The position numbers and the translations under genes are program-made. A DNA stretch of 64,000 nucleotides, taken from NCBI RefSeq assembly GCF_020360975.1, contig NW_025408696.1, forward strand, positions 1 through 64,000, given 5' to 3'. Positions 28,975 through 41,943 of the stretch are shown here, piece after piece (positions within the stretch are counted from its first letter, which is position 1; each line of letters starts with the position of its first letter). Origin of the DNA: Hirsutella rhossiliensis. Taxonomy: Eukaryota; Ascomycota; Sordariomycetes; Hypocreales; Ophiocordycipitaceae. A model generated the notes under the pieces. It was not told where the DNA came from, searched no databases, and saw only the letters and a list, made by a program, of their open reading frames with translations.

Positions 28975-29289
28975 TTAGCTACTCCTCGTAGAAAGAATTA
29001 GAAGACACCTATAAGAAGAGGCTACTAAAATACTATTATAATAGGGACGACTACTAGCAATATAATTATTACAGCGCGAAGAATTTTCGGCTATCCGATA
29101 ATTCGTCTTCTTCGCCTTAAAGCATCGAGTGCACGGTATATCGGTAGGATCTCTACTTAAGTCGATATATTCGGTAAGAGCAGCGCGCTTAGAGGCTTTT
29201 CGGGAACGATTTTTTAGTATACGACTAGATATACTATTAGCAGCATATCCCGAAAGGATAAAGAGACAAGGAACGATATACTTACGCAC
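28975..29289 (-). CDS. Antisense ORF in Gypsy-1 with a decayed double zinc-cluster pattern (104 aa)
   Basis: An open minus-strand frame lies between the end of pol and the 3' LTR, in a region where nearly all other frames are riddled with stops. It contains CTRCFKAKKTNYR and later SSRCNNYIASSRPYYN. RIP converts Cys codons (TGY) to Tyr (TAY), and reading those Tyr as former Cys gives two C-x2-C-x6/7-C clusters. Function unknown; it resembles zinc-binding or DNA-binding clusters. It is most likely a non-functional remnant of an accessory antisense gene, but a chance ORF is possible. Confidence 0.4.
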   Translation of the reverse strand: MRKYIVPCLFILSGYAANSISSRILKNRSRKASKRAALTEYIDLSRDPTDIPCTRCFKAKKTNYRIAENSSRCNNYIASSRPYYNSILVASSYRCLLILSTRSS

Positions 29290-29374
29290 GACGCGATAAG
29301 GGTATATTTATATACGGCGGCTAAGGCAGCTATAGTAGGTCTTGCGGATAAGACTAAAAGGAGGGGAGATATCG

Positions 29375-29822
29375 TGTTACGACCACGGCTACTAGGCCGC
29401 TAACGGTCGACCGCGTTAAGCACGTAATACGGTCTAACGGATAAATGGTCGGCACGACTATCTAATAGATATAGGATCGAGGGGATCGCAGAGATCTAAG
29501 TAATCTAGGATCAACGAGATTACTACGCTCTATACGATCTAACGTTAGGGATTATAGCTAGGCCTATAATCTAAGGATAGTCTCTATAGGTATATATAGC
29601 TACCTACTTTACTTCTTTAGATAGATAGCTCTCTAGCTTTTAATATAGATCTTTATTACGATTTATCTCTAATTCTAATTACCTAGTTATAGTCTATGGT
29701 CTACGACCTCCGACTTATTACTAACGTAATATACTTATTATTGCTTAGACCACGCCTTATTATATCTGCTAATATAAACCCCTCGATAGGTTTATCCCTT
29801 AGGAATAACACCGGTCGTTATA
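29375..29822 (+). repeat. Gypsy-1 3' LTR
   Basis: Starts TGTTACGACC, ends GGTCGTTATA, 448 bp, and is followed by TSD CTACT. Confidence 0.92.
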
Positions 29823-29827
29823 CTACT
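29823..29827. repeat. Gypsy-1 target-site duplication, right copy
   Basis: CTACT, then the Copia-1 LTR resumes with AGCGGACATG. Confidence 0.88.
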
Positions 29828-30227
29828 AGCGGACATGCTATCTTATATAGATAGTTATAGCTAAACGGAAGAATCTTTTAGGACTAGATTTAGGCTGCCG
29901 TATAGCCCTAAGACTAAGGAATTCCGTGATACCTTGAGTGAATCTAGAAGTGTCTTGGTTCTACTAATATTCGTGTTTAAAGGAGGTTAGTCGTGCCGGT
30001 GTTCTTAAGAGGTCTTAGCTAGCATTCTAAGCTAGCTCTATTCCTTCGATTCCCGATTATATGATAACTAGCAACCCGTTTAATGCATAATAATATATAA
30101 AATAACGAGCGATTCTTACTCTATAGGATAGGATTTTATCTATAATTAATATACTACTTATTAGCTTATATAATCGGGAGAGTATATTATAGCTGCTTTA
30201 TTTATAGTAGGAACACCGTTCCTTATA
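29828..30227 (-). repeat. Copia-1 3' LTR, proximal part
   Basis: 400 bp matching the rest of the 5' LTR up to 35708. Both end CCGTTCCTTATA on the plus strand. Confidence 0.9.
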
Positions 30228-30602
30228 GCCTCCCTTAAAGAGTAGATTTATATACTCTTTACTAATTTATTTATAGTAGTATATATATAGGGTAAAAACC
30301 TAATTTAGGAAAACCATTCTTATACCGTAATAGGATATATAAAAACCTATTCTTTCTTAAGGGAAAAAAAAATCCTTAGGTATATACTAATAGAAAAACC
30401 TATAGTAGGAAAAATCTATAGTTATGATAATTATTTATAGGATAACCTTATATAAGGTAAAACCTATTATTGCTAGGAAAATCTTAATAGATAAAAACCT
30501 AGTAAATATTTCTCTACGAAACCTAAAAAGGAAAAACCTAGTAGGGGAAAGATATAGAAAGTATAAGAAATATCTAAAAACCCCTTTTAATTGCTTAGGA
30601 AC

Positions 30603-33600
30603 TTATACTAAGGATAGACCGTTTCTAAATTTATAGAGTAATCTAGGTCTTAATTCCTTCGTAAAAATATTAGCTATATTATCTTCTAATTTAATATAAA
30701 AAACTCTAATTTCCCCTTCTCTTATACTAGTTCTAGTATAGTAATAGGCTAATCTTATATACTTAGACCTTTTATAAAATTCCGGATTTTCAGCTAATTT
30801 AATAGCAGTAGTATTATCCGTTAAAATAGGAGGTATAGTATTAGGAATCTTAATAGATAGATCCTTAGTAATATATTTAAAAAGCATATTTAAATAAACA
30901 GCTTCCTTATTTGCCTCCCTAAGGCTAATATACTCTGCTTCGTAGGTAGAAAGGGCAACGGCTTTCTGCTTAGAGTAAGCCTAGCTTATTATATTATTAT
31001 ATATATAAAAATAGTAACCGGAAAAGGATTTTCCGTCCGTTAAATCCGACGCCTAGCTAGAGTCGGTAAAACCCTTTATATATAGATAGGTAAAAGGGAT
31101 ATTGCAATTATATTTAATCTTTAGGCTAGGAAATTAATTTAAATATTTCTAAATTATATTTAAAGCCTTAAAATACGTCTAGTTAGGCTTAGCCGCGAAT
31201 CTAGCGTAGGAAATTATAGAATATAAGATATCTAGCCTAGTAAATAAGGCTAAGTATAATAGAGATCCTATTTCTTTCTAAAATTATAATATATCTTCTT
31301 TAAAAGGTAATTCCTTTGCTTTTATAAGCTTAAAGCCTACTATAGCGGGTAAATTCGAAGTTCCTAAACCTTCTTTATTAAATTCCTTTAATTTATTTAA
31401 GGTATAATTTTCTTAGGATATATATAGCTCTTTATTTTCTCGGTTTATTATAATATTTAGACCTAAGAAGTCTTTTATATCTCCTAAGATAGTAAAATCT
31501 AGGAATTTAGATAATTCTTTAAATAATCTTTCTTCTATTATAGATTTAGAGGGCCCTACTATAAGAAAGTCGTCGACGTAAATTACTAAGGCTATACTAT
31601 AGTCCTTATTTATAAATACTCCTTCGTCTATTAAAAGAGGAAGAAATCCGAGTTTATTTAGTATAATTTTTAAATAATTATACTAGAGCTTAGGACTTTA
31701 TTTTAGGATATATAATGCTTTCTTTAGCTTTGCTTTAATTTGACCGGTTTTATATAGGTCTTGGAATTTAGTTAATTTAATTCCTTTAGCTCTATAAGCT
31801 AATCTATGTTTTAAATAATATTCTTTAAGAGCGTATTCTTCGTAGCCTATAGGAAGATCGATATATACTTCGCTATCTATATCGGTATATACGAAGGCAT
31901 TTATTATATCTATTTACAAAGCTTCGAATTTATAGATAATAGCTAAAATAAGTAGAATTCTAATAGATTCGGTCTAGCTGTAGTCGAGAAGGTATCTAGG
32001 AAATCTAAGCTATAGATCTGCTTAAATCCCTATATTACGAAACAGGCTTTATATTTTATTATATTATTTTAACTATCCTTCTTAATAGTATAGACCTAGC
32101 GGCCTCTTATAGCCTCCCTATCCCTAGGGAGGTAGGAAAACTCCTAAGTTTTATATTTAATTAGCTAGATAATTTCCTTAATTATAGCTTCTTTCTAAAA
32201 TGCTATTTTAGGGCTATTTATTGCCTATTTATAGGTCTTTAGAATTTTTAGATCCTGATTTTCTATACTAGCTAGAATTAACTCTATAAAATCGTAGTTT
32301 AGAAATAAATTAACGTTAGGGTATTCGATATAGTTAGAATCGAACCCTTCTAGCCTCTTAGGTAATTCTACTACTATTTTACTAGTAGTAGGAATAGGAT
32401 CGTTATTTAGAGACTCTTCTTCTATAGAGGGCGAGGGACTTTTATCTCTAGGTTTTCTAGTAGCTTCCTCTATAGGGATATAGCTTTCTAGCTTATCTTT
32501 ATTCGGAATAAAATTAAAATTAAAGGTATTATTACTACTAGAGATTTCTAGATTTTTTATAAATTTATTTTCTAGTATAGTAATATCTCTAGAGATAGTA
32601 ATCTTTCTCTTAGAAAAATCCTAGATTTTATATGCATTTTCTAAATAGCCTACTATTATTCCTTAAAAGCTCTATTTATTTACTTATCTTTAGGGTCTTT
32701 ATTCTTATAATATATAAGGCTTCCGAAGGTCTTAATTTTATTTAAGGTCTCGAAGGGTAGTATTATATTATCCATCTTTTCTATAGGACTTTTAAATCCT
32801 ATCGCAGAATGCGGTGATCTATTATATAAATAGGTAGCTATTAAAACAGCTTCTCCTATAGATATTTAGGAAGCCTAGCAGTAAATAAAAGAGCTCGTAC
32901 TTTTCTAATATAGTACGATTTATTCTTTCTATTCTACTGTTAGATTCCGGCGTCCTAGGAGGACTAGAATTAAAGGTAATTCCTTCTTTTTCGCAATAGA
33001 GTTTTATTTTATATATAAATTCTTTAGCATAATTAGAAAATGCTTCTCTAATCCTAGTATTTTTAGGGTTATTTTCTACCTTATTTTTAAATTCTAGGAA
33101 CCTATCTAGAGCTTCTCCCTTTTTTCGAAGAAGGTATATTTCTAGATATTAGGTTCCTACGTCTAGGAAAGAAATATAATAGTAATATTTATTATAAGTA
33201 GGCACTTTAATTAGCCCCTAAATATCTAATACTATTTTTTCTAAATAAGAATAAGACTTATATAAAGGTTGTTTATTAACCTTATTCGTTGCTTTAGCTC
33301 TAATATATATTTCGCATTGCCTTATTTTATTTTCCTCTTCTAAAGGCATTTTTATATCCTTATTATATCTTTTTAATATTTCTAAAATAGCCCTACTATT
33401 TATATGCCCTAAGCGTAAGTGCTAAGTATAAAAATCTATATCCTTTGCTTTTAAAGACGTAATAAGGATTAATTAGCTTTCTAATAAAGGTTCTATAAGA
33501 ATATAATATAATTTATTTCTAAGAAATCCTTTAGTAAGGACCTTAGCCTTATTATCTAATAAAAGGACTTTATTTCCTCCTATTAAGGCATAGGTATTAT

Positions 33601-35060
33601 TAAAATAAGATTAGGATAGTATATTTACCCCTAATTCGGGTATATAAAAGCAGTCTCGAAGGATATACCTTTTTCTACTATGCGGGAACTTAAATACTAA
33701 GTCCCCCTTTCCTTTTACTAATATAAAGGAAGCTTTTCCCTAGCAAACTTTAGACTTAATTTCTTTATAGTTAATAAGGAAATTCTTATTAGATACTATA
33801 TGCCTAGTAGCTCCGGTATTATATATAAAATCAAAGATCCTTTTATTCTTATAACTAGGAAATCCTCCTTCTCTTACCTTTAAGACTAATTCCTTTATTC
33901 TAGGAATCGAGGCTTTTAGAGGTCCTAAAAGAGAGTCTTTATTAGCTTCTACTATAGGGGTAATTATAGAGGTTAAAATTACCTCTAAATCCTTAGACGT
34001 ATATATAGGGGTCGGGGCCCTAGAGAGGTCTATAAGGTCGATATCTAGGTCTATATTTTCTTCTTACGAAGCTATATTTAAGACCTTATTACTATCTTCC
34101 GAATCGGACTCTAGCTTAGTAATTCGAGCCTTCCTTCTTTTATTAGTAGTAGAAATACTACTAAAAGGGGATTTCTTCCTAGAAGAAGAAGAAGATTTTC
34201 TCTTCTTAGAAATTCGAGTCCTATTATCCTTTTTTCCTTTATTTAATACCTAATAAGCGGGAGCCTTATTCGGGTATAATTTATAGCAATTTACTATAAA
34301 ATGCCCTGGTTTTTTATATTCCTTATAATAAGGAGTATCCGTAGAATTTCTATAGGATTTCTAAGGCTTCCTTCGTATTAAGAAGGCTTTCTCTAAAGAT
34401 TCGTCTATATCCTCTATTCTTCTAGCTTCGTCTAAAAGACTAGCTATAAGGGTTTCGAGGGTAAACGTCGTAGAATTATACCTAAGGCTCTACGTAATAT
34501 TTATAATATAGCTTCTAAATTCCTTATTAAGGCAATTAAGAATCCATGCTATAAGAATAACTTCTAGAATTTCTATATTATAGGATTTTAAATCCTCGTA
34601 GATTTCCTTTACCTTATAAAGGCATTTCTCTAAATTAGAATCCGAGGGACTAAGATTAAAGAGCTGCTTAATAAGCAGATAATTCGACGAAAAGTTCGAC
34701 GGATTATATAGCTTTTTAAGCTTATCTTACGCTTCTTTAGCATTTTTTAGATACCGAATTTATATTAAGGGACTATCTTCGACTCGAAGGAATATTATAG
34801 ATAAAGCCTCCGTAGTCTATATATAATTTACTTGCTCTAGAGCAGTAATAAGCTTTTTTTTTATAAGGATAGCTTCTATCCTCGTAGTCTATAAGGTATA
34901 ATTTAAATTTCCCTTAAGTCTAGTAAATTCGTATTCTTTCTATCTACCTATTTTATATAAATTCGGTATTATTTCGTTCGTAGGGATCGAGAAGTCTAGA
35001 CGGGAGTTTAAGAGCGTAGGAAGGTAGAAGAAGTCGTTAGGCGGATTTTCGAAAGGAATT
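30603..35060 (-). pseudogene. Copia-1 gag-pol remnant
   Basis: Minus strand. The longest surviving piece (30603-30887) is the end of Copia RNase H, with ILTDNTTAIKLAENPEF and FTKELRPRLLYKFRNGL. The reverse-transcriptase catalytic block LVIYVDDFLIVGP is intact around 31551-31590. The gag zinc knuckle near 34300 reads KKPGHFIVNCYKLYPNKAP, with upstream Tyr where Cys are expected, consistent with RIP. Many stops make it non-functional. Confidence 0.87.
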
Positions 35061-35127
35061 TTAATCGGGTATTTCGATAAGGAATTTCAAAGGTATAAGT
35101 TAATTTCCCGGCTTAAAAGGAGCAAGC

Positions 35128-35140
35128 CGGGCTTATAACC
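35128..35140 (-). promoter_or_regulatory. Copia-1 primer-binding site (RIP-altered)
   Basis: Immediately inside the 5' LTR the minus strand reads GTTATAAGCCCGG. It differs from the site in Copia-2 and the TRIM (GTTATGAGCCCGG) by one TG-to-TA change. The unmutated form is complementary to the anticodon arm of initiator tRNA-Met. Confidence 0.7.
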
Positions 35141-35708
35141 TCTAAAGGTATATAAGCAAAAGCGGAATTTTAGGAAATTAAGGAATCACATAAGACTATA
35201 TAATAGAGGGGAAGAAGGAGTATAAGGTAGGATTTTCAACGGAATTTATTAGTAGTATATTAGTATATAGAAGAGGTATTAAAGTTAATGATTCTATCTC
35301 TATCTACTAGCGGACATGCTGTCTTATATAGACAGTTATAGCTAAACGGAAGAACCTTTCGGGACCAGATTTAGGCTGCCGTATAGCCCTAAGACTAAGG
35401 AATTCTGTGATACCTCGAGTAAATCTAGAAGTATCTTAGTTCTACTAATATTCGTGTTTAAAGGAGGTTGGTCGTGCCGGTGTTCTTAAGAGGTCTTAGC
35501 TAGCATTCTAAGCTAGCTCTATTCCTTCGATTCCCGATTGTACGATAACCGGCAACCCGTTTAATGTATAATAACATGCAAAATACCGAGCGATTCTTGC
35601 TCTATAGGATGGGATTTTCTCTATAATTAATATACTACTTATTAGCTTATATAATCGGGAGAGTATATTATAGCTGCTTTATTTATAGTAGGAACACCGT
35701 TCCTTATA
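35141..35708 (-). repeat. Copia-1 5' LTR
   Basis: 568 bp. It is visibly less RIPed than the 3' LTR; for example ACATGCAAAATACC here corresponds to ATATATAAAATAAC at about 30090. Confidence 0.9.
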
Positions 35709-35713
35709 GACTA
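35709..35713. repeat. Copia-1 target-site duplication, right copy
   Basis: GACTA, matching 21802-21806. Confidence 0.8.
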
Positions 35714-38580
35714 AGACTAATAAGACGTTTATAAGTAAAAGTAACCTCCTTAGTACGTTTATAGAGATCGTTAGTACTTAATACTAATAAGCCTTATTAA
35801 ATAGCGGGATATTACCTTTAAAGACGCTTAGATAATATATAAGGGCGTTAAAAAGATAAACGGATTTACTAAGAATAAGGCCCGCTAAAAAGAGTATATT
35901 ATCGATATATATAACTTTCTCTATAAAGCTATCGATAAACGATAGGCTATAAGCTTTAGCCTTAGCGCGATAATTAAGATCTTAATAAGAAGTATTAAGA
36001 ACGCGGTATACCTTTTACCTTACCTACTATTAGTTTATATTAACTATTAAGAGGAACCTATCGAAGATATAAAAGATAGATATATAAAGTACTATAAATA
36101 CTTAAACGATAAGGAGTATTTAATTAAGTTTACCGCTCCTACCTTTAACCTTAGTCGCTTTATGTATAAACGAAGGTATATAACTAGAGTTATTAACTTT
36201 TTAATAGAACTAAATAAAAAGGGACTTTACTAAGGAGCGTTCCTTTAAGACTATAGGGAAGGAAACTTAGTTATTTTTAATACTTAGAAAGAGGGACGGT
36301 ATACTAGACTCTATATATTCTTATAAGTATAGCGGTAGTTTCTTTATATCCTCTAAGTTCCTTATAACTTTACCTATACGCTAGTCCCTTATACCGCTTA
36401 GTAGGAAGGGTAGGAATATAGCTACTTAGCTTTAATAATAATCTAATACTAGGTTAAAGGTATAGTCGGGCTATACTTTAAGATAATTAAGTAGCGATAC
36501 TTAAAGGTTAAAGTAATTTTAAAGTAAAGGTATAGGGTAATATAAGAAGCCCTATAGATAGATAAAATCTTATACTAAGACTAGTATTTCTTTAAGCTAG
36601 ATAAGAGGATAAGTATAAAAGGCTACGTCGATAGGCTAATATATAGAATCTAAGCTATTATAGCGAACGAGCTTAATTATATATAAGCGATATTATAAGG
36701 TAGCGGAGTTTCTAAGTAGTTTAATAGCGGGGTTAGATAACTATAAAGGATACTATTTAATTAAGGTTTAACGACTTTTAGTAGAGTCTTTCTTATAAGG
36801 ATTCTTAGGTATAAACGGATTTATCGATATAACTATATTATTCTAGGAGATTAAGAAGAATAAGACCTTTAAAAAGTCCTAGAGGTAGTTAACCTTTAAG
36901 ATAAGCCTAGTAGATAGAAACTATTACTTTAAAGAGATATAGAACTAGCTTATATAGTAAAGAGAGCGAGTAAAGAGCTAACTATACTAGCTACCCTTAT
37001 AAAGTAACCTAACTTAATTACTTAAGCTATACGCGGTTTCTTTATAAAACTCCTCCTTAAAAAGACCCTTAACTATCTAATTACGCTAATAAGAATCGAG
37101 AATAGGCCTAGACCTTTATTACCTTAAGCGTTAACTAAATTAAGCTCCTTATTTAAACTAAGTAGCCTTTCTTTAAGTAACCTTAAGATAGGATCCCTAC
37201 CCTAGAATCTATAAAAGAGAGAGCTAAGCGCCCTTATTAGTCCTTTTATCTATATAGAAATAACGCCTTTATTTTCCCCCTTAAATATATAGCTAATTAG
37301 GCCTACCCTTCGCCCGCTACTAATAACCCTTTTAAACGTATAGAGGAGCGAAAGACTTATAACCGTACCCCCGCCGATAGCCTAATAAGAAGCTAGTAGG
37401 GAAGAAAGGTAGATAGCGCGGCTACTAACTCGCCTTAGGACTCTAAAATTACTAGGCGCTTAGTTAATTACCCTAAGGCTAAAGACTCTAGTAATACCTA
37501 TAGCGCGCTATATTACTTCCTAGAGATAAAGTATAGTAATAGCCTCTCTAGCTATAGTCCTTATAAGGTTTATACTAGGCTTTAAACCCTCTTAGGTTAA
37601 AGGAGTTAAAAACCTAGGAATATATTAAAACTACTACTAGGATATTAACGACTATAATTCTATATATTTATATAGGACTACTAGTAATATAATAACGACT
37701 AGTCTATAAGACTCTATAGCTTATTTAATCTAGCCGTACCTAAAGCTATAGACTAGTAAAGATACTAACTACTTTATTTCCTTAACGCCCTTAAGAATAA
37801 TAAGCGCGAATACTTAAGAGCGTATATAAAGGGTAGTAGATAATTATTTAAAGAAGGAAGTATATAAGTAAAGATAGGAAAGAGCTAAATAAGTAGCTTA
37901 TAGGTAAAGGGAGGAATAAATAATATAAAGGGAAAGGATTATAATAAAGGAGAAAAGTTCTATTAATAGTTTATTTACTTACTTATATACTTAAGAAAAG
38001 AGCCTTACCTATTATTATCGCGCCCTTTCTATTAGTATCTTAGGTCGGAAAGTCGCTAGGGAGGAGTTTAATAGGTAAGATTATACCCCTATAGATATTA
38101 GCCTATTAAAGGGATAAGACCCCTAGCACTCCTCTTCTAACTTACTTCTAAGTATACTTAAAGGCGTTATAAAGACCTTAATTATCTAATTAGGTATCTT
38201 CCTTAATTATAGTTAATTTAAATTTTTATTTTTCCCCTTTAAAGTAGAGACCGCTAGTTACGCGACTTTAGTAGAGATAAAGAGGTATAGAGTAAAGAAA
38301 TCTCTAAGACTTATATTTATAACCTAAGGCCCTTAGAGCTATATATAGGACCGATAATTAGATAATTATATAGTTAATTACTCTACTAATCCTTAGCTAT
38401 ATACTACGCGTGCTTTAGGTATATACCCTCGTCCCTATTAAACTAGCTACCCTTATATCGCCCCTTAAGGTAACGACGCTATCCTTAACGTTACTTATAA
38501 TACCTAGCCCTTTAGCTCCTACCTTTATCTTTACTACCTTTAAAAGTCTATAGTTAAGTAAGCGTAATAGATATTTTCCG
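35709..38580. mobile_element. Unclassified RIPed element E, right part
   Basis: Continuation of the element split by Copia-1. Plus-strand fragments such as RRYITRVINFLIELNKKG (about 36172) suggest former coding DNA, but I cannot assign a family. The stretch 38440-38585 resembles 51880-52020 (shared TTTTCCGCTAAC end). A short segment at 38367-38430 recurs at 43968-44030. Both show that related repeats occur elsewhere in the island. Confidence 0.4.
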
Positions 38581-38585
38581 CTAAC

Positions 38586-38890
38586 TATAACGACTAGTAT
38601 TATTCCTAAGGGATAAACCTATTAAGGGGTTTATATTAATAGATATAATAAGGCGTGGTCTAAGTAATATTAAGTATATTATATTAGTAGTAAGTTAGAG
38701 GTTATAGACTATAGACTATAACTAGGTAATTAAGTAATTAGAATTAAAGATAAGATCGTAATAAAGATTATAATAATTATATTAAAAGCTAGAGAGCTAT
38801 TTATTTAAAGGAGTAAAAGTAGGTAGCTATATATACTTATAAAGACTATCCTTAGATTACGGTTTTAGCTATAATCCCTTTCGTAGCTTA
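38586..38890 (-). repeat. Gypsy-1-related LTR in inverted orientation (probable Gypsy-2 3' LTR)
   Basis: From TATAACGACTAGTATTATTC the plus strand follows the reverse complement of the 3' half of the Gypsy-1 LTR, including GGATAAACCTAT and ATATAATAAGGCGTGGTCTA, to about 38890, and then diverges. The true outer end (perhaps near 39060) is not clear. Position and orientation fit the 3' LTR of the minus-strand Gypsy-2 that follows. Confidence 0.6.
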
Positions 38891-41800
38891 CTATAGCTTA
38901 TAAGTAAGCTATACTCTTAAGTAGTAATCTATCTATATAAGGCTTACTTAGCTTATATATACTTTAGGTAAGCTAAGCCTAAGTAACTTCTCGTCCTAAC
39001 TATTATTCTAAGCCGCCTTATTATATAAACGTAGTCGGCTCTCTTATAGCCCGCTAACTATAGTTATAATATAATATCTCCTTTCCTTTTAGTCCTATCT
39101 ATAAGACCTACTACTACCTTAGCCGCCGTATATAAATATACCCTTATTATATATATATATATTCCTTATTTTTCTCTTTTATCCCTTAAGATATACTACT
39201 AATAGTATATCTAGTTATATATTAAACGATCGTTCTTATAAGACCCTTAAGCGTATTTATTTAGCTAAGTCTATTAATTATTTTAGTTTCGACGTTATAT
39301 TATATTCTTTCTATTTATTACGCGGCTTCTACTATAAAATACTAAAGAGATCTTCTAAGTATACTAAATATATATAACGGGGTTGTTTTTATAATACGTT
39401 AGGTATAGCGATTAGCTCTTATAGGTAACCTTATTATCCTACTTATTATTTATAGCTAATATATTTCTTAGTATCCTAAATAAATCTAAAGTCTAATTAA
39501 TTAAATAAAGAAGAAGAAATTACTAAGGAGTAAATATTAAAAGCTTAAGCTAACCTAAATAAAGCCTTAGCTTATTTAGTATAGCTTTACTATTATAAGC
39601 GCTAGTTAAAGATAAAGGGTACTAAGATAGTCTATTAACGCCTTTATTCCTTAAATAACCTTAATAAGGCTAAGCGCTAGGAATCTAATATAATAGTTAA
39701 TATTTAGTCTATAAGTAGATTTAATATAATTAATTAAAATGCTATTAGTTTATTAAGCGATTTTATAATACCTAAGGTAGATTTTACTAATAGAACTATT
39801 AAAGTAAAGAACTATAGTAAGTTAAGTGCTTAAGTAGTTCTTAGGTATTTTCTTTTAGTTTATATCCTTTCTACTTAATAAGGTACTCTTATTACTAACC
39901 TTATTTTCTTATATTTAGTATTTATTTAGCTTTATACTCCTAATTATTATTAACTTTAATTTTATCTTATAGTTTAGTATTTTATAGTACTAGTTTTAAT
40001 AATATAATATAAAATATTAGGTATATCTATATTATTATTAAAAGTAAAAGTTTATAGTTAACTTTAAAAATAGCTTTCTTAACCTTAAATAGTCTAAGTT
40101 TCTTAAAATCTAATTTATTACTTAGTTATTTTATTTTAATATTTTATTATATAAGGTAGACTATAACTCCCTCTTAAAAGATTAGTCCCTATAATTTTTT
40201 CTAATTATAGTAAGTAGATATTTATTCTTTAATAAATTAAAGTTCTTACTATATTTCTTTATAAAATCTTTATAGCTAATCTATATATAGTATTACTTAT
40301 TCTACTTATAGTTCTTATTAAGTAACCTTAAATACTTCTAGGTTATATCTATAATTAGTATATACTAATAAGAGCTTAGTTATTTTTATAACTAAGCTAT
40401 TATAAGCTAGTTATACTATTAATAGCTATTTAACTTAATCGTTTTATTTATAGCTAATATAGTATTATAAATATTATTTAAGCGTTTAGTTAAGTCGCTT
40501 TATTTATCTATCTATTTATAGGTAATAAGCTATATAAAGCTTATATTTTATCTTTAGTTATACTATAAGAGCTTACTAAAATTTAGTTATAAATATACTT
40601 TCTTTATTAAAGATAATTTTATTTAATAGTCCGTATTTACTAATAATTATTTATAGGAGTATATATACTAGCTCTTTTATATTACTTATTTCTTTATATA
40701 GTAGAAAGTATATATACTTTATTAATCTATTAGTAATAATAAATATACTATTATACTTAACGTTAGTTATTAGTTCTTTTAATAGTAGTAGCTTTATAAT
40801 ATAGTTAAAAGCTATTAAATCCTATAGTTTCTTTAGTACTAATAGCGGTTATAATTCTCTATATAGTATATATTATTTAGCTTTACTTAATATATAAAGT
40901 TTATATTCTTTAATAACTTATTATATTACTTTTTTAAGCTATAAAAAGTTATATTATTATTTAATCTATTTTATTATTCTTTAGATTCCTTAGTATTTAT
41001 ATATTAGATATTTATATCTATCTTATATAACTTTATCTTTTAATTCTAGTAATATTTAGATTTTATTTTTATATATTAAGACTTTTAAATATTCTATATT
41101 ATATCCGTTTAATACTTTATATTCTTTTATTTATTTTAAGATCTTTTAATATATTAAGTTAATAGGTTATACTTTAAATATTATATTTAGCTATTCTTAC
41201 TAATAGTTCTTATTTTTATTAATTTCTAGGAGCTATCCTTTTACTATAAGTACCTTTATATTATAGTTACTTTACCGACTAAGGGTATTAGCTTAACTAT
41301 TTTCTATTCCTTTTCTATAGATTATTTTATAGTTAAATTCTAGAAAGTATTCGGCCTATTAAGTCTCTTATTTATTTAACTATTATATTATTATAAAGTA
41401 TAAGATATTTTTATAATCTATATAAACCTTAACTTTATACTTACTTTTAAGAAGGTAGTATTAAAATTCGTTAAAGGCTTAAATAATTATAAGGAATTCT
41501 TTATTATAGATATAGTAACTAAGTTCTATACTATATAGCTTCTTTAAATAAGATATAATTAGTTATAGTCTTCCTTTATTATCTTTTTATCCGATTTATA
41601 CTCTTAAAGTAAAGTTTAATATATTAGTTTTAAGTTAGATTTATTATTTTAAATTAAAGGTAGTTAAGACTAGTTCTTATATAATTATAGTTTTAATATA
41701 TTTAAAAGCTTTATTAGCTTTATTATCCTATATAAATTCTTTTCCCTTCTTTATTAAGCTATATAATAGTATTATAATCTTTCTAAAATCTTTAATAAAT

Positions 41801-41938
41801 CGTTAATAGTAATTTATAAATCCTAGGAAACTTTATATATCCTTAACGTTCTTTAGCTTTAGCTATTCTTTAACTAAGTTAATTTTATCTTATTATATTT
41901 ATATCTCTCTTAGTAAGATTATATATCTAAGGAAGTCT

Positions 41939-41943
41939 ACTTC
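41939..41943. repeat. TRIM target-site duplication, left copy
   Basis: ACTTC, repeated at 42345-42349. The homologous empty site in Gypsy-1 (about 26440-26460) has only one copy. Confidence 0.92.

Larger units (their letters stand above)
21975..29822 (+). mobile_element. Gypsy-1: complete but RIPed Ty3/Gypsy LTR retrotransposon (7848 bp)
   Basis: LTRs of 449 bp (21975-22423) and 448 bp (29375-29822) flank gag-pol on the plus strand. The element sits inside the Copia-1 3' LTR with TSD CTACT. The 3' LTR still begins TGTTACGACC, whereas the 5' LTR begins TATTACGACC, a TG-to-TA RIP change. Pol order PR-RT-RH-IN marks it as Gypsy. An antisense ORF lies between pol and the 3' LTR. Confidence 0.92.
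21807..35708 (-). mobile_element. Copia-1: RIPed Ty1/Copia LTR retrotransposon, split by Gypsy-1
   Basis: Minus-strand element with 568-bp LTRs. The 5' LTR is 35141-35708. The 3' LTR is 21807-21974 plus 29828-30227, interrupted by Gypsy-1; its two parts sum to exactly 568 bp. The flanking TSD is GACTA. Internal order on the minus strand is gag (zinc knuckle near 34300), integrase (about 33000-33400), reverse transcriptase with YVDD (31570) and RNase H (30950-30603), which is Copia order. RIP stops break all reading frames except short fragments. Confidence 0.88.

Noticed and set aside
38581..39058. TSD CTAAC around a solo LTR at 38586-39053
   Set aside because: CTAAC is present at both places, but the implied LTR would not end in CA/TA and its outer half does not match the Gypsy-1 LTR.
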